Source of the DNA: Cellulomonas sp. URHD0024 | GTDB taxonomy: Bacteria; Actinomycetota; Actinomycetes; Actinomycetales; Cellulomonadaceae | Length of the DNA stretch: 64,000 nt | Assembly (NCBI RefSeq): GCF_000426185.1 | Contig: NZ_AUEW01000011.1 | Coordinates: forward strand, 1-64,000 | Reading direction: 5' to 3' | Part shown: piece by piece, positions 1 to 7,821 of the stretch | Layout: each line of letters begins with the position of its first letter | How positions within the stretch are numbered: the first letter of the stretch is position 1 | The notes under the pieces: model-generated | Database searches by the model: none | What the model saw: the letters and a program-made list of their open reading frames with translations, nothing else | What the model was told of the DNA's origin: nothing | Made by a program: the position numbers and the translations under genes

Positions 1-315
1 CTCGACGTGGTCGCGACACCGACGACGTTCACGTGGGACTTCGGGGACGGCAGCGCGCACCTGCGCACGACCAGCCCCGGGCACGCCTACCCCCACCAGG
101 ACCTCACCCACGTCTACACCACGCTGGGCACGGTGACGGTGACGCTGACCACGACCTGGTCGGGGCGCTACCGGGTCGACGGGGACGACCAGTGGCACGA
201 CGTCGTCGGCACCGCCGAGACCACCAGCGCCGCCGCACCGTTCGACGTCGAGGAACGCCGCGCACACCTCGTCGCCAAGGACTGCAACCAGGACCCCCAC
301 CAACCCGGCTGCTGA
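1..315 (+). CDS. PKD-domain protein, C-terminal fragment
   Basis: The frame is open from base 1 and ends at TGA 313-315, so only the last 104 residues of a longer protein are visible. The motif WDFGDGS near residue 10, followed by a later HVYTTLGTVTVTLT strand, is the signature of a PKD (polycystic kidney disease) immunoglobulin-like fold, usually found in secreted or surface proteins. The fragment ends in a Cys-containing tail (KDCNQDPHQPGC) with no visible membrane anchor, LPxTG signal or further domain. The start, signal peptide and full domain set lie outside the window. It converges on the exporter gene, with one base between the stop codons. The domain call is good; the function of the whole protein is unknown. 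Confidence 0.75.
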   Translation, partial: LDVVATPTTFTWDFGDGSAHLRTTSPGHAYPHQDLTHVYTTLGTVTVTLTTTWSGRYRVDGDDQWHDVVGTAETTSAAAPFDVEERRAHLVAKDCNQDPHQPGC

Positions 316-316
316 C

Positions 317-913
317 TCAGAGGACGAGCAGCACGGCGATCGTCGTCACGACGAGGCCGATGACGATGTCGAGGACCTGCCACGCGCGCGGACGGGCGAA
401 CAGGGGACGCAGGTAGCCGGCGCCGAACCCGAGCGCCACGAACCACACGATGCTCGCCAGGGCGGCCCCGAAGCCGAACACCCACGCATCAGGTTCGTGC
501 TGGTGCGCCAGCGAGCCGATGAGCACGACGGTGTCGAGGTAGACGTTCGGGTTGAGGAACGTCAGGGCGAGGCACGTGGTCACGACCGCCGAGAGGCTGG
601 CCGGGCCGGAGGCCGCCGGATCGAGGACCTCGGGGTGCTGCGCGCGCCGGAACGAGCCGAACGCGAGCACCAGGAGAAACACGGCACCGACGTACTTGGT
701 GACGGTGAGGACGGCCGGATGGTTGGCGATGACCGCGCCGAGGCCGGCGATGCCCGCGACGATCAGGAGCGCGTCAGCTGCCGAGCAGAGGACCACCACG
801 GGCAGGACGTGCTCCCGTCGGATGCCCTGCCGAAGCACGAAGGCGTTCTGGGCGCCGATGGCGACGATGAGGCTCATCATCGTGAGGAACCCGGCGAGGG
901 CGGCGGAGAGCAT
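317..913 (-). CDS. LysE/ArgO-family amino acid exporter
   Basis: Predicted 198-residue inner-membrane exporter of basic amino acids (lysine or arginine). The family hallmark GAQNAFVLRQG follows the first hydrophobic segment, and about six membrane segments can be traced, including the LALTFLNPNVYLDT stretch typical of LysE/ArgO. The frame can be extended upstream to base 1069, but that would run through the divergent regulator gene. ATG 913 is preferred because a TACCGT hexamer (921-926, minus strand) lies 7 bases before it, as in other leaderless genes here. A GTG at 937 is an alternative. Divergent from the LysR regulator at 986, the usual arrangement of LysE-LysG or ArgO-ArgP, so export is probably induced by intracellular lysine or arginine. 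Confidence 0.85.
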   Translation of the reverse strand: MLSAALAGFLTMMSLIVAIGAQNAFVLRQGIRREHVLPVVVLCSAADALLIVAGIAGLGAVIANHPAVLTVTKYVGAVFLLVLAFGSFRRAQHPEVLDPAASGPASLSAVVTTCLALTFLNPNVYLDTVVLIGSLAHQHEPDAWVFGFGAALASIVWFVALGFGAGYLRPLFARPRAWQVLDIVIGLVVTTIAVLLVL

Positions 914-940
914 GACGGTGACGGTAGACGGACGCACTTG

Positions 941-956
941 CTTAAGACCAGTTAAG
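941..956. promoter_or_regulatory. Inverted repeat CTTAA-N6-TTAAG, candidate LysR-type operator
   Basis: A perfect 5-base inverted repeat with a 6-base centre sits in the 72-base gap between the divergent exporter and LysR-regulator genes. It contains a T-N11-A core as expected for LysR-type regulators and lies between the predicted -10 elements of both genes (921-926 minus strand, 973-978 plus strand). Binding is inferred, not shown. Confidence 0.5.
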
Positions 957-985
957 GATCCGTATGAAGCATTAGGATCATTCAT

Positions 986-1927
986 GTGGCGTTCGATCCC
1001 GACCAGCTGGGCGCCCTCGCGGCGGTGGTCCACGAGGGCACCTTCGACGCGGCCGCGCAACGTCTGCACATCACCCCCTCGGCGGTCAGCCAGCGGGTCA
1101 AAGCCCTAGAGCTGCAGGTCGGACGCGTGCTGGTGCTCCGCACGCGTCCGTGCAAGCCCACCGAGGACGGCGAGATCCTGGTCCGCCTGGCCGGTCAGGT
1201 GGACCTGCTGGGCCGTGATGCGCTCGGCCAGCTCGTGCCTGCTCCCGGCGGTGCGGGCGCAGCGCGCACGGGAGGGGCGTCCCGCCGGCTACCGGTAGCC
1301 GTCAACGACGACTCGATGTCGACCTGGTTCCCCGCGGCCGTCGCCGACCTCCCGCCGGACGTCCTGCTCGACCTGCGCCGCGAGGACCAGGACCTGTCGG
1401 CGGGGCTGCTCCGGGACGGGACGGTGATGGCCGCGGTCACGGCGGACCCGCGTGCGGTGCAGGGCTGTCGCGTCCGGCGCCTCGGCGCGATGCGCTACCT
1501 CGCGGTGGCTGCACCGCACAGGAAGGACCGCTGGTTCGGCGACGGGCTGACCGCGGAAGCGTTCGCGACGGCGCCGCTCTTGGCGTTCAACAGGGAGGAT
1601 GGCCTGCAGGAACGGTTCGTCGCGGCCGTCGTCGGCAGGCGAACGGTGACGCCGATGGTGCACTACGTCCCGTCGCAGTCGGCGTTCGTCGGGCTCATCG
1701 AGGCGGGGCTCGGCTGGGGGATGGTGCCCGAGGTCGCGGCCCGGGACGGCCTCGAACGGGGGGCGCTCGTCGAGGTGCGGGCCGGGCGCACCCTGGACGT
1801 CCCGTTGTACTGGCAGCACTGGGCGTTGCGGACGCCGACGCTCGACGACCTGACCGACAGGGTGGTGCGCGCGGCGTCGGCGGCCCTGCGGCCGGTGCGA
1901 CGGCACGGACCTCCCGCGGCGGTGTGA
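986..1927 (+). CDS. LysR-type regulator, ArgP/LysG family
   Basis: A 313-residue LysR-family transcription regulator. The N-terminal winged HTH (residues about 3-60) reads QLGALAAVVHEGTFDAAAQR then LHITPSAVSQRVKALE, which matches the ArgP/IciA/LysG subgroup. The rest is the periplasmic-binding-like effector domain. It is divergent from a LysE/ArgO exporter, so the likely effectors are lysine or arginine and the likely target is the exporter promoter. The start GTG 986 is 7 bases after TAGGAT (973-978), suggesting a leaderless mRNA; an AGGA also lies about 9 bases upstream. Length is normal for the family (about 290-315). The next gene starts 218 bases downstream behind its own promoter. Confidence 0.85.
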   Translation: MAFDPDQLGALAAVVHEGTFDAAAQRLHITPSAVSQRVKALELQVGRVLVLRTRPCKPTEDGEILVRLAGQVDLLGRDALGQLVPAPGGAGAARTGGASRRLPVAVNDDSMSTWFPAAVADLPPDVLLDLRREDQDLSAGLLRDGTVMAAVTADPRAVQGCRVRRLGAMRYLAVAAPHRKDRWFGDGLTAEAFATAPLLAFNREDGLQERFVAAVVGRRTVTPMVHYVPSQSAFVGLIEAGLGWGMVPEVAARDGLERGALVEVRAGRTLDVPLYWQHWALRTPTLDDLTDRVVRAASAALRPVRRHGPPAAV

Positions 1928-1938
1928 CGAACCGCGTT

Positions 1939-1968
1939 TTGACCCTCCGCCAGGGCGGCCGGTAACCT
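1939..1968 (+). promoter_or_regulatory. Sigma-A-type promoter of rplM-rpsI
   Basis: TTGACC (1939-1944), an 18-base spacer and TAACCT (1963-1968) form a good housekeeping promoter directly after the LysR gene. It would give a leader of about 170 bases before rplM. This leader holds no convincing small gene. Long leaders of ribosomal-protein operons often carry autoregulatory RNA structure; I could not identify a named family here. Confidence 0.55.
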
Positions 1969-2145
1969 AATGAGTCGTTGTGCGTCCCCGTTCGAGCGCC
2001 GGTGTACTCAGCACCGAGCCAGAACGGCTGGGCTGGTGCGTTCCCGCTCGCCGTCCGGATGCCATACGAGAGTTCTCATCGGCGGACCCGCACCCTGCGA
2101 GTTCCCGCCGCGACAAGATTCGCAACGAAACGAAGGCTGACGACC

Positions 2146-2595
2146 GTGCGTACGTACACCCCGAAGCCCGGCGACGTCGAGCGGAACTGGTACATCATCG
2201 ACGCAAGCGATGTCGTCCTGGGCCGCTTGGCCACTCACGTGGCCACGTTGCTGCGCGGCAAGCACAAGGCGACCTTTGCTCCGCACGTCGATGGCGGTGA
2301 CTTCGTCATCGTCATCAACGCGGAGAAGGTGGCCCTGACCGGCAACAAGCGCGAGAACAAGCTCGCGTACAGCCACTCCGGATACCCGGGTGGCCTGCGC
2401 GCCGTGGCCTACTCCGACCTCCTGGAGAAGCACCCCGAGCGCGCAATCGAGAAGGCGGTCCGCGGCATGCTCCCCAAGAGCTCGCTCGCGCGCCAGCAGC
2501 TCACCAAGCTCAAGGTCTACGCCGGTGCGGAGCACCCGCACGCGGCGCAGCAGCCGAAGCCCTTCGAGATCACCCAGGTTTCTCAGCAGGCGTGA
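2146..2595 (+). CDS. rplM: 50S ribosomal protein L13
   Basis: L13 binds 23S rRNA early in large-subunit assembly. The 149-residue product has the family features [17 protein letters not shown] near the N terminus, then [29 protein letters not shown] and AVRGMLPK. The open frame extends further upstream, but the start is GTG 2146 because the L13 homology begins there and a GAAGG lies about 10 bases before it. The length fits bacterial L13 (about 142-150). It is followed by rpsI, the near-universal L13-S9 operon; the rplM stop at 2593-2595 is 38 bases before the preferred rpsI start. Confidence 0.97.
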   Translation: MRTYTPKPGDVERNWYIIDASDVVLGRLATHVATLLRGKHKATFAPHVDGGDFVIVINAEKVALTGNKRENKLAYSHSGYPGGLRAVAYSDLLEKHPERAIEKAVRGMLPKSSLARQQLTKLKVYAGAEHPHAAQQPKPFEITQVSQQA

Positions 2596-2633
2596 GCCGG
2601 CTGAGCGCAGAGAACAAGGACGCGAGGAAACCA

Positions 2634-3122
2634 GTGGCAGAGACCACGGTCGACATCGACCTCGAGGGCGATGACACCCCCACCAGCTACACCTCCGAGA
2701 CGGTCGCGCCCACCGGGCGCGGTCTGAGCAACGTGGCCCCGGCCAACGCGCTCGGTCGCCGCAAGGAGGCGATCGCCCGCGTGCGCATCGTCCCCGGCAC
2801 CGGTCAGTGGAAGATCAACGGGCGCACGCTCGAGGACTACTTCCCCAACAAGGTGCACCAGCAGCTCGTCAACTCCCCGTTCAAGCTGGTCGACGTCGAG
2901 GGTCGCTTCGACGTCGTCGCCCGCATCACCGGCGGTGGCGTGAGCGGCCAGGCCGGTGCGCTGCGCCTGGGCATCGCCCGCGCGCTGAACGCGATCGACG
3001 AGGAGCACAACCGCCCGGCGCTGAAGAAGGCCGGCTTCCTGACCCGCGACGCCCGCGTCGTCGAGCGCAAGAAGGCCGGTCTCAAGAAGGCCCGCAAGGC
3101 TCCGCAGTACTCGAAGCGCTGA
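2634..3122 (+). CDS. rpsI: 30S ribosomal protein S9
   Basis: S9 contacts the P-site tRNA anticodon stem loop through its C-terminal tail. The protein shows the conserved body ([17 protein letters not shown], then [22 protein letters not shown]) and ends in the diagnostic basic tail QYSKR. GTG 2634 is preferred because GAGGA (2624-2628) sits 5 bases upstream. An alternative GTG 2592 overlaps the rplM stop as GTGA and would add 14 residues. At 162 residues it is longer than the roughly 130 of Escherichia coli because of an acidic N-terminal extension of about 40 residues ([13 protein letters not shown]), common in actinobacterial S9. Co-transcribed with rplM. Confidence 0.96.
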   Translation: MAETTVDIDLEGDDTPTSYTSETVAPTGRGLSNVAPANALGRRKEAIARVRIVPGTGQWKINGRTLEDYFPNKVHQQLVNSPFKLVDVEGRFDVVARITGGGVSGQAGALRLGIARALNAIDEEHNRPALKKAGFLTRDARVVERKKAGLKKARKAPQYSKR

Positions 3123-3137
3123 TCGACGCTCTTCGGC

Positions 3138-3177
3138 CCGATGGCCTCGCAGGTCTCACGACCCGCGGGGCCATCGG
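3138..3177 (+). terminator. Possible hairpin between rpsI and glmM
   Basis: CCGATGGCC (3138-3146) pairs perfectly with GGCCATCGG (3169-3177) across a 22-base loop, 15 bases after the rpsI stop. There is no T-tract. It could be a weak terminator or attenuator, so that glmM is partly read through from the ribosomal-protein promoter. Confidence 0.35.
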
Positions 3178-3252
3178 CATGTCTGGGAGCATCAACGCGT
3201 GGGCGGTGGGATTCTCGCCCCAGCCTCGCGACGACGAAGGAGTCTGAGGACG

Positions 3253-4602
3253 ATGGGGCAACTATTCGGTACGGACGGCGTGCGAGGGCTCGCCAACCGG
3301 GACGTCACCGCGGAGCTGGCGCTCGACCTGTCGGTCGCGGCGGCGCACGTGCTCGGGTCGCTCGGCGAGTTCGAGGGCCATCGGCCGCGGGCGATCGTGG
3401 GGCGCGACTCGCGTGCGTCGGGGGAGTTCCTGGCGGCGGCGGTCTCCGCCGGCCTGGCCTCGGCGGGGGTCGACGTGAACAACGTGGGTGTCCTGCCGAC
3501 ACCGGCCGTGGCCTTCTTGACCGCTGACCTCGGCGTCGACATCGGCGTCGTCCTGTCGGCGTCGCACAACCCGATGCCCGACAACGGCATCAAGTTCCTC
3601 GCGCGCGGCGGCCACAAGCTCGACGACGAGCTGGAGGCGGCCATCGAGGCGCGCATGGGCGAGGCGTGGGAACGGCCGCTGGGTGGCGCTGTCGGACGCA
3701 TCCGCGTCGACACCGGCCGCGCCGGTGAGCAGTACGTCGAGCACCTGGTCAGCACGATCGACGCGCCCTTGACCGGCCTGCGCATCGCGGTCGACTGCGC
3801 GAACGGTGCCGCCAGCGAGGTCGGTCCGGTCGCCCTGCGGGCTGCGGGGGCCGACGTCGTCGTCATCAACGCGTCGCCCGACGGCCGCAACATCAACGAG
3901 CTCTGCGGGTCGACGCATCCGGAGCAGCTGCAGGCTGCCGTCGTCGCCTCCGGTGCGGACCTCGGCGTCGCGTTCGACGGGGACGCCGACCGCTGCCTGG
4001 CCGTGGACGCGTCCGGTGTGCTCGTGGACGGCGACCAGATCATGGGGATCCTGGCGGTGTCCATGCGCGACCGCGGTGACCTGGTGGACAACACCCTGGT
4101 CACCACCGTGATGAGCAACCTGGGCCTGAAGATCGCGATGACCGAGGCCGGGATCGCCACGATCCACACGGCGGTCGGCGACCGGTACGTGCTCGAGGCG
4201 ATGCGCGCGGGCGGCTACGCGCTCGGCGGAGAGCAGTCGGGGCACATCATCATGGCCGCGCACGCGACGACGGGCGACGGCGTCCTGACCGCCCTGCAGC
4301 TCGCCGCGCGGGTCGCGGCGACCGGCGAGCCGATCGCGAAGCTGGCGAGCATCGTTCGTCGGCTGCCCCAGACGCTGGTCAACGTGCCCGGGGTCGACAA
4401 GGGAAGGACCGACGCCGACGGACCCCTGCTGGACGCCGTGCGGCTCGCCGAGGCGGGACTGGGCGACACGGGCCGCGTCCTGCTGCGGCCGTCGGGAACC
4501 GAGAACCTGGTGCGCGTGATGGTCGAGGCCGCCACGCAGGCAGAGGCGGACCGGGTGGCCCGCGTCCTGGCCGACGTCGTGAAGGAACGGCTCGCTCTGT
4601 GA
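3253..4602 (+). CDS. glmM: Phosphoglucosamine mutase
   Basis: Converts glucosamine-6-phosphate to glucosamine-1-phosphate in the cytoplasm, on the route to UDP-GlcNAc for peptidoglycan. The 449-residue protein begins [12 protein letters not shown], carries the phosphoserine loop SASHNP (catalytic Ser104), the metal-binding loop DGDADR (242-247) and the C-terminal phosphate-binding [12 protein letters not shown]. The start is ATG 3253, with GAAGGAG about 9 bases upstream; the frame itself opens at 3199. Downstream of rpsI as in many actinobacteria. Its stop overlaps the def start by 4 bases. GlmS, which makes its substrate, is encoded at 7822. Confidence 0.97.
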   Translation: MGQLFGTDGVRGLANRDVTAELALDLSVAAAHVLGSLGEFEGHRPRAIVGRDSRASGEFLAAAVSAGLASAGVDVNNVGVLPTPAVAFLTADLGVDIGVVLSASHNPMPDNGIKFLARGGHKLDDELEAAIEARMGEAWERPLGGAVGRIRVDTGRAGEQYVEHLVSTIDAPLTGLRIAVDCANGAASEVGPVALRAAGADVVVINASPDGRNINELCGSTHPEQLQAAVVASGADLGVAFDGDADRCLAVDASGVLVDGDQIMGILAVSMRDRGDLVDNTLVTTVMSNLGLKIAMTEAGIATIHTAVGDRYVLEAMRAGGYALGGEQSGHIIMAAHATTGDGVLTALQLAARVAATGEPIAKLASIVRRLPQTLVNVPGVDKGRTDADGPLLDAVRLAEAGLGDTGRVLLRPSGTENLVRVMVEAATQAEADRVARVLADVVKERLAL

Positions 4603-5312
4603 GCGCGCTGGAGGCAGGTCCGCCGACGGCGCGGGTGAGTCCAGCTCGGCACTCGGGCCCCCAGTGGGACCAGGCGCTGCGGGACACGGCGTTGTGGATC
4701 ATCGAAGCCGGCACGCGCGATGCGCGGGGAATCGCGCCGATCGTGCAGGCTGGGCACCCGGCGCTCCGCGCCGAGTCGACGCCGTACGACGCGCAGCTTT
4801 CCGACGAGGAGCTCGCAGCGCTGCTGGACGTCATGCACCGCACGATGCGGGCGGCGCCGGGCGTCGGCCTGGCCGCACCGCAGCTCGGTCTGCCCCTGGC
4901 GATCGCGGTGCTGGAGGACCCGGGGACGACGTCCGCCGAGCACGCGACCGCCCGGGAGCGCGAGCCGTTCCCGTACCGAGTCCTGGTGAACCCCTCGTAC
5001 GAGCCGGTCGGTGACGAGCGGTCGTCGTTCTACGAGGGCTGCCTGAGCGTCGTCGGCTACACCGCGGTCGTGGCGCGCGCCCGGCAGGTGCGCCTGACGG
5101 GTCTCGACGAGCAGGGCGTCGAGCTCGACGAGCTGGTGACGGGCTGGTCCGCGCGGATCGTCCAGCACGAGACGGACCACCTGCGTGGAACGCTCTACCT
5201 CGACCGCGCCGAGCTGCGCTCGCTCGCAGCGACCGACGGCTTCGGGGCCCGGTGGGCCGCCGAACCGGCGCCCGCCGGGGCGAGCCACGCACTCGGGTTC
5301 CCGCTGGACTGA
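4599..5312 (+). CDS. def: Peptide deformylase
   Basis: Removes the formyl group from N-terminal methionine of nascent proteins. All three family motifs are present: motif 1 [10 protein letters not shown], motif 2 EGCLSV with metal ligand Cys148, and motif 3 QHETDH with His190, Glu191 and His194. At 237 residues it is longer than typical deformylases (about 165-200), because about 55 residues precede the usual start ([10 protein letters not shown]). Translation probably starts at GTG 4599, overlapping the glmM stop as GTGA. Motif 2 continues VVGY rather than the common P-G, a modest variation. The active-site residues are intact, so it should be functional. Confidence 0.93.
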   Translation: MSALEAGPPTARVSPARHSGPQWDQALRDTALWIIEAGTRDARGIAPIVQAGHPALRAESTPYDAQLSDEELAALLDVMHRTMRAAPGVGLAAPQLGLPLAIAVLEDPGTTSAEHATAREREPFPYRVLVNPSYEPVGDERSSFYEGCLSVVGYTAVVARARQVRLTGLDEQGVELDELVTGWSARIVQHETDHLRGTLYLDRAELRSLAATDGFGARWAAEPAPAGASHALGFPLD

Positions 5313-5319
5313 CTCAGGG

Positions 5320-5379
5320 TCGGTGGGGCATACCCCAGGGTCTATCCGGGGGTTTCCCCCATGTCCGGCAGGTACCTGC
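5320..5379. promoter_or_regulatory. Palindromes upstream of the DedA gene
   Basis: The 116-base gap between def and the DedA gene holds a perfect 12-base palindrome GCAGGTACCTGC (5368-5379). Before it is a G/C-run segment containing ATACCCCAGGGTCTAT and a possible small hairpin GGGGGTTTCCCCC. The palindrome could be an operator. The C-run/G-run segment loosely resembles copper-responsive CsoR sites, but the symmetry is imperfect. No clear -10 was recognised. Confidence 0.3.
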
Positions 5380-5428
5380 GCTGCCTACCGTGGAGCACGA
5401 CGACGGACGGCTACGGCGGGGGAATCAG

Positions 5429-6109
5429 GTGATCGAGACGTGGGCGCTGGCCCTCGCGGGGTCCCCGTGGATCTTCGCCGTCCTCTTCCTGTTCGCTGCC
5501 GTCGACGGCTTCTTCCCGCCGGTGCCGAGCGAGTCCCTGGTGATCGCGCTCGCGGCGGTGGCGGTCTCGAGCGGTGAGCCCAACATCTGGTTCGTCATGC
5601 TCGTCGCCGCTCTGGGCGCGTTCACGGGCGACCAGATCGCGTACCAGATCGGCAGCAAGGTCCGGGTGCGCCAGCTCCGGATCCTCCGCTCGGCGCGCGG
5701 GCAGGCGGCGATCGACTGGGCCGAGCGCGCGCTGGCCGAGCGGGGTGCCGCGTTCATCATCGCGGCGCGCTACATCCCCGTCGGTCGGGTGGCCGTGAAC
5801 ATGACGGCTGGAGCGGTGGGCTACCCGCGGCGTCGGTTCGTCGGGCTCACCGCGATCGCCGCCGTGACCTGGTCCGGCTACGCCGCGTTGATCGGCATCG
5901 GTGCGGGGGCGTGGCTCGGTGACCACACGCTGGTCGCCGTCGGCGCGGGGATGGTCGGCGGACTGGCGCTCGGTGTCGTCATCGACCGGGTCCTGAGTGC
6001 CTTGACCCGCAAGCGCCCCGAGGAGTCGGAGTCCGCGGAGGTCATCGAGCTCGCCACCGTTCCTGTGCTTCCGGTCACGGGACGCTCACGATCGGCCCCA
6101 GCGGCCTAA
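5429..6109 (+). CDS. DedA-family (VTT domain) membrane protein
   Basis: A 226-residue integral membrane protein of the DedA/SNARE-associated (VTT) family, whose members act in membrane lipid homeostasis as lipid scramblases or flippases. Visible features are the N-terminal re-entrant motif FFPPVPSE, the GAFTGDQIAYQIGSK segment (family pattern G-x-x-x-G-D-x-x-x-Y-x-x-G) and the R-Y-I-P-V-G-R box. There are about four to five hydrophobic segments and a charged cytoplasmic C-terminal tail. GTG 5429 is preferred because GGGGGA lies just upstream and homology starts at IETWALALAG; the open frame reaches back into def. The substrate lipid cannot be told from sequence. Confidence 0.88.
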   Translation: MIETWALALAGSPWIFAVLFLFAAVDGFFPPVPSESLVIALAAVAVSSGEPNIWFVMLVAALGAFTGDQIAYQIGSKVRVRQLRILRSARGQAAIDWAERALAERGAAFIIAARYIPVGRVAVNMTAGAVGYPRRRFVGLTAIAAVTWSGYAALIGIGAGAWLGDHTLVAVGAGMVGGLALGVVIDRVLSALTRKRPEESESAEVIELATVPVLPVTGRSRSAPAA

Positions 6110-6253
6110 CGATCCGGTATCGCAGCGTCATTACGCCCGTGACCGCCGTTACTCTCGGTGTGTGCCAACGGTGAAGCTGGCACTCCCATCTCGTTCTGAC
6201 ACCCGCAGGGGGTGCGCCGCGGCATGGGCTGCGAGCGGCGAGCGGGAGGCGAG

Positions 6254-6820
6254 ATGGCCAGGTGGGCGAGGTGGACGGCGCTGATGGCGCTGCCCGCAGC
6301 CCTCGTCGTCAGCTCCTGCAGCTCGGCTCCCGCCGACCCGGTGCCCACCGCGGTCGTGGCGCCGGTGGCCGACTGCATGTCGCCCGACGTGCTCGACGAC
6401 CTCGGTCTCGTGCCCGCCGCCGCGGAAGACGCCCAGAGGATCCCGACCGCCTCGGCTGCGCCCGGCAGGGTGCCGGACGACTTCGTGCCCGTGAGCGTGG
6501 TGGTCTGCACCCCGGACGGCTCGCTGCACGATGCGGCGGGCACCTGGCTCGCACTCACCGCCAGCCACCGCGAGGGTGACCTCGAGCCGCTCGTGGCGGC
6601 CCTGCGCAAGCCGTCGGCCCGGCGCGAGGGGACCTGCAGCTCCGCGCAGGTGGCGGCGGCTGCCCCTTCGGCGCTCTGGCTCGTCGACGCCCTGGGCCGA
6701 GCCCTGCGCCCGACCTGGCCGACCGATCACTGCGGTGTGCCGAGCAGCAAGGTCTCGAAGGCCCTGGCGAAGCTCGAGGAGACCGACAGCGTGAAGTACC
6801 CGGTGCGGCCGACGCCTTAG
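6254..6820 (+). CDS. Predicted lipoprotein of unknown function
   Basis: A 188-residue protein with a lipoprotein signal peptide: positively charged start (MARWARW), a hydrophobic core and the lipobox VSSC, so Cys near residue 22 would be lipidated and the protein held outside the membrane. I recognise no family. The mature part has three further cysteines (in ADCM, VVCT and GTCSS) and a fourth in DHCG, which could form two disulfides. ATG 6254 has GGGAGG about 5 bases upstream. Upstream, GTGCCA-N10-TGGCAC (about 6161-6183) may be an operator, and TACTCT near 6150 a -10. Its TAG stop overlaps the coaA stop on the opposite strand. Confidence 0.7.
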   Translation: MARWARWTALMALPAALVVSSCSSAPADPVPTAVVAPVADCMSPDVLDDLGLVPAAAEDAQRIPTASAAPGRVPDDFVPVSVVVCTPDGSLHDAAGTWLALTASHREGDLEPLVAALRKPSARREGTCSSAQVAAAAPSALWLVDALGRALRPTWPTDHCGVPSSKVSKALAKLEETDSVKYPVRPTP

Positions 6821-7767
6821 AGCTTGCGCAGCCGGACGCGCTGGACCGCGTGGTCGGGGCCCTTGGTGAGCACCAGGGTGGCGCGGCTGCGCGTCGGCAG
6901 GATGTTCTGGAGCAGGTTCGGGGCGTTGATCGAGTCCCAGATCGTCTCCGCGCGGTCGACCGCCTCGGCGTCGCTCAGCGCGGCGAACCGGTGGAAGTAG
7001 GACTCGGGCCGGGCGAAGGCGGTCTCCCGCAGGCGCAGGAACCGCTCGACGTACCACTGCCGGACGTCGGCGGTGCGGGCGTCGACGTAGATCGAGAAGT
7101 CGAAGAAGTCGCTGACCGCGAGACTGGAGGGGCCTTCGGACGACGGCCGGGCGGGCTGCAGGACGTTCAGGCCCTCGACGATGAGCACGTCGGGCCGGCT
7201 GACCACGATCTCGCGACCCGGCACGATGTCGTAGGTCAGGTGGTCGTACACCGGGACGGTGACCTCGGGCCGACCGGCCTTCACCTGGGAGACGAACCGC
7301 AGCAGCGCGCGACGGTCGTAGGACTCCGGGAAGCCCTTGCGCTCCATCAGGCCGCGCCGGGCGAGCTCGGCGTTCGGGTAGAGGAACCCGTCGGTGGTGA
7401 CCAGCTGGACGCGGGGCGTGGCGGGCCAGCGGGCGAGCAGCTCGCGCAGCACGCGCGCGGTGGTGGACTTGCCGACGGCCACCGAACCGGCCACCCCGAT
7501 GACGAACGGGGTGCCGCCGACGTCCTCGCGCAGGAACGTGCTCGAGGCCGCGTGCAGCCCGCGGGTCGCCTCGATGTGCAGGTCGAGCAGTCGCGAGATC
7601 GGGCGGTAGACGACGTCGACCTCGGCCAGGTCGATGGGGTCGCCCAGACCGGCGAGGCGCTCGACGTCGGCATCCGTCAGTGGCAGGGGCGTCGAGGCGG
7701 ACAGGCGCGCCCAGGCGTCGCGGTCGAGGTCGACGAAGGGGGTGGCCAGGCTGAGCGAGGGCGGCAC
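6817..7767 (-). CDS. coaA: Type I pantothenate kinase
   Basis: Phosphorylates pantothenate, the first and controlling step of coenzyme A synthesis. The 316-residue protein has the P-loop [17 protein letters not shown], the substrate region [25 protein letters not shown] and the C-terminal [14 protein letters not shown], all typical of bacterial type I CoaA. The start is GTG 7765-7767; although the frame stays open through the opposite glmS gene, homology starts at [14 protein letters not shown]. Divergent from glmS with 54 bases between start codons. Its TAA stop lies within the stop region of the lipoprotein gene, so the two genes converge and overlap by 4 bases. Confidence 0.95.
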   Translation of the reverse strand: MPPSLSLATPFVDLDRDAWARLSASTPLPLTDADVERLAGLGDPIDLAEVDVVYRPISRLLDLHIEATRGLHAASSTFLREDVGGTPFVIGVAGSVAVGKSTTARVLRELLARWPATPRVQLVTTDGFLYPNAELARRGLMERKGFPESYDRRALLRFVSQVKAGRPEVTVPVYDHLTYDIVPGREIVVSRPDVLIVEGLNVLQPARPSSEGPSSLAVSDFFDFSIYVDARTADVRQWYVERFLRLRETAFARPESYFHRFAALSDAEAVDRAETIWDSINAPNLLQNILPTRSRATLVLTKGPDHAVQRVRLRKL

Positions 7768-7808
7768 GGGACGATTGTGCCCGAGCCAGGGTGCCACGGG
7801 CGCGCCGG

Positions 7809-7814
7809 TAGACT
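7809..7814 (+). promoter_or_regulatory. -10 element of glmS (leaderless)
   Basis: TAGACT lies 7 bases before the glmS ATG (7822) with no purine-rich ribosome binding site between. Transcription would start at or next to the A of the start codon, giving a leaderless mRNA. Confidence 0.6.
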
Positions 7815-7821
7815 CCCCGCC

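Noticed and set aside
6161..6183. GTGCCA-N10-TGGCAC as a third CIRCE element
   Set aside because: The arms contain CIRCE-like words but in inverted order (GTGCCA first), so it does not match TTAGCACTC-N9-GAGTGCTAA; at most an unrelated operator or hairpin.
6850..7821. Plus-strand extension of glmS to a 942-codon frame
   Set aside because: It is antisense to coaA. GlmS needs Cys at position 2, so the start must be ATG 7822.
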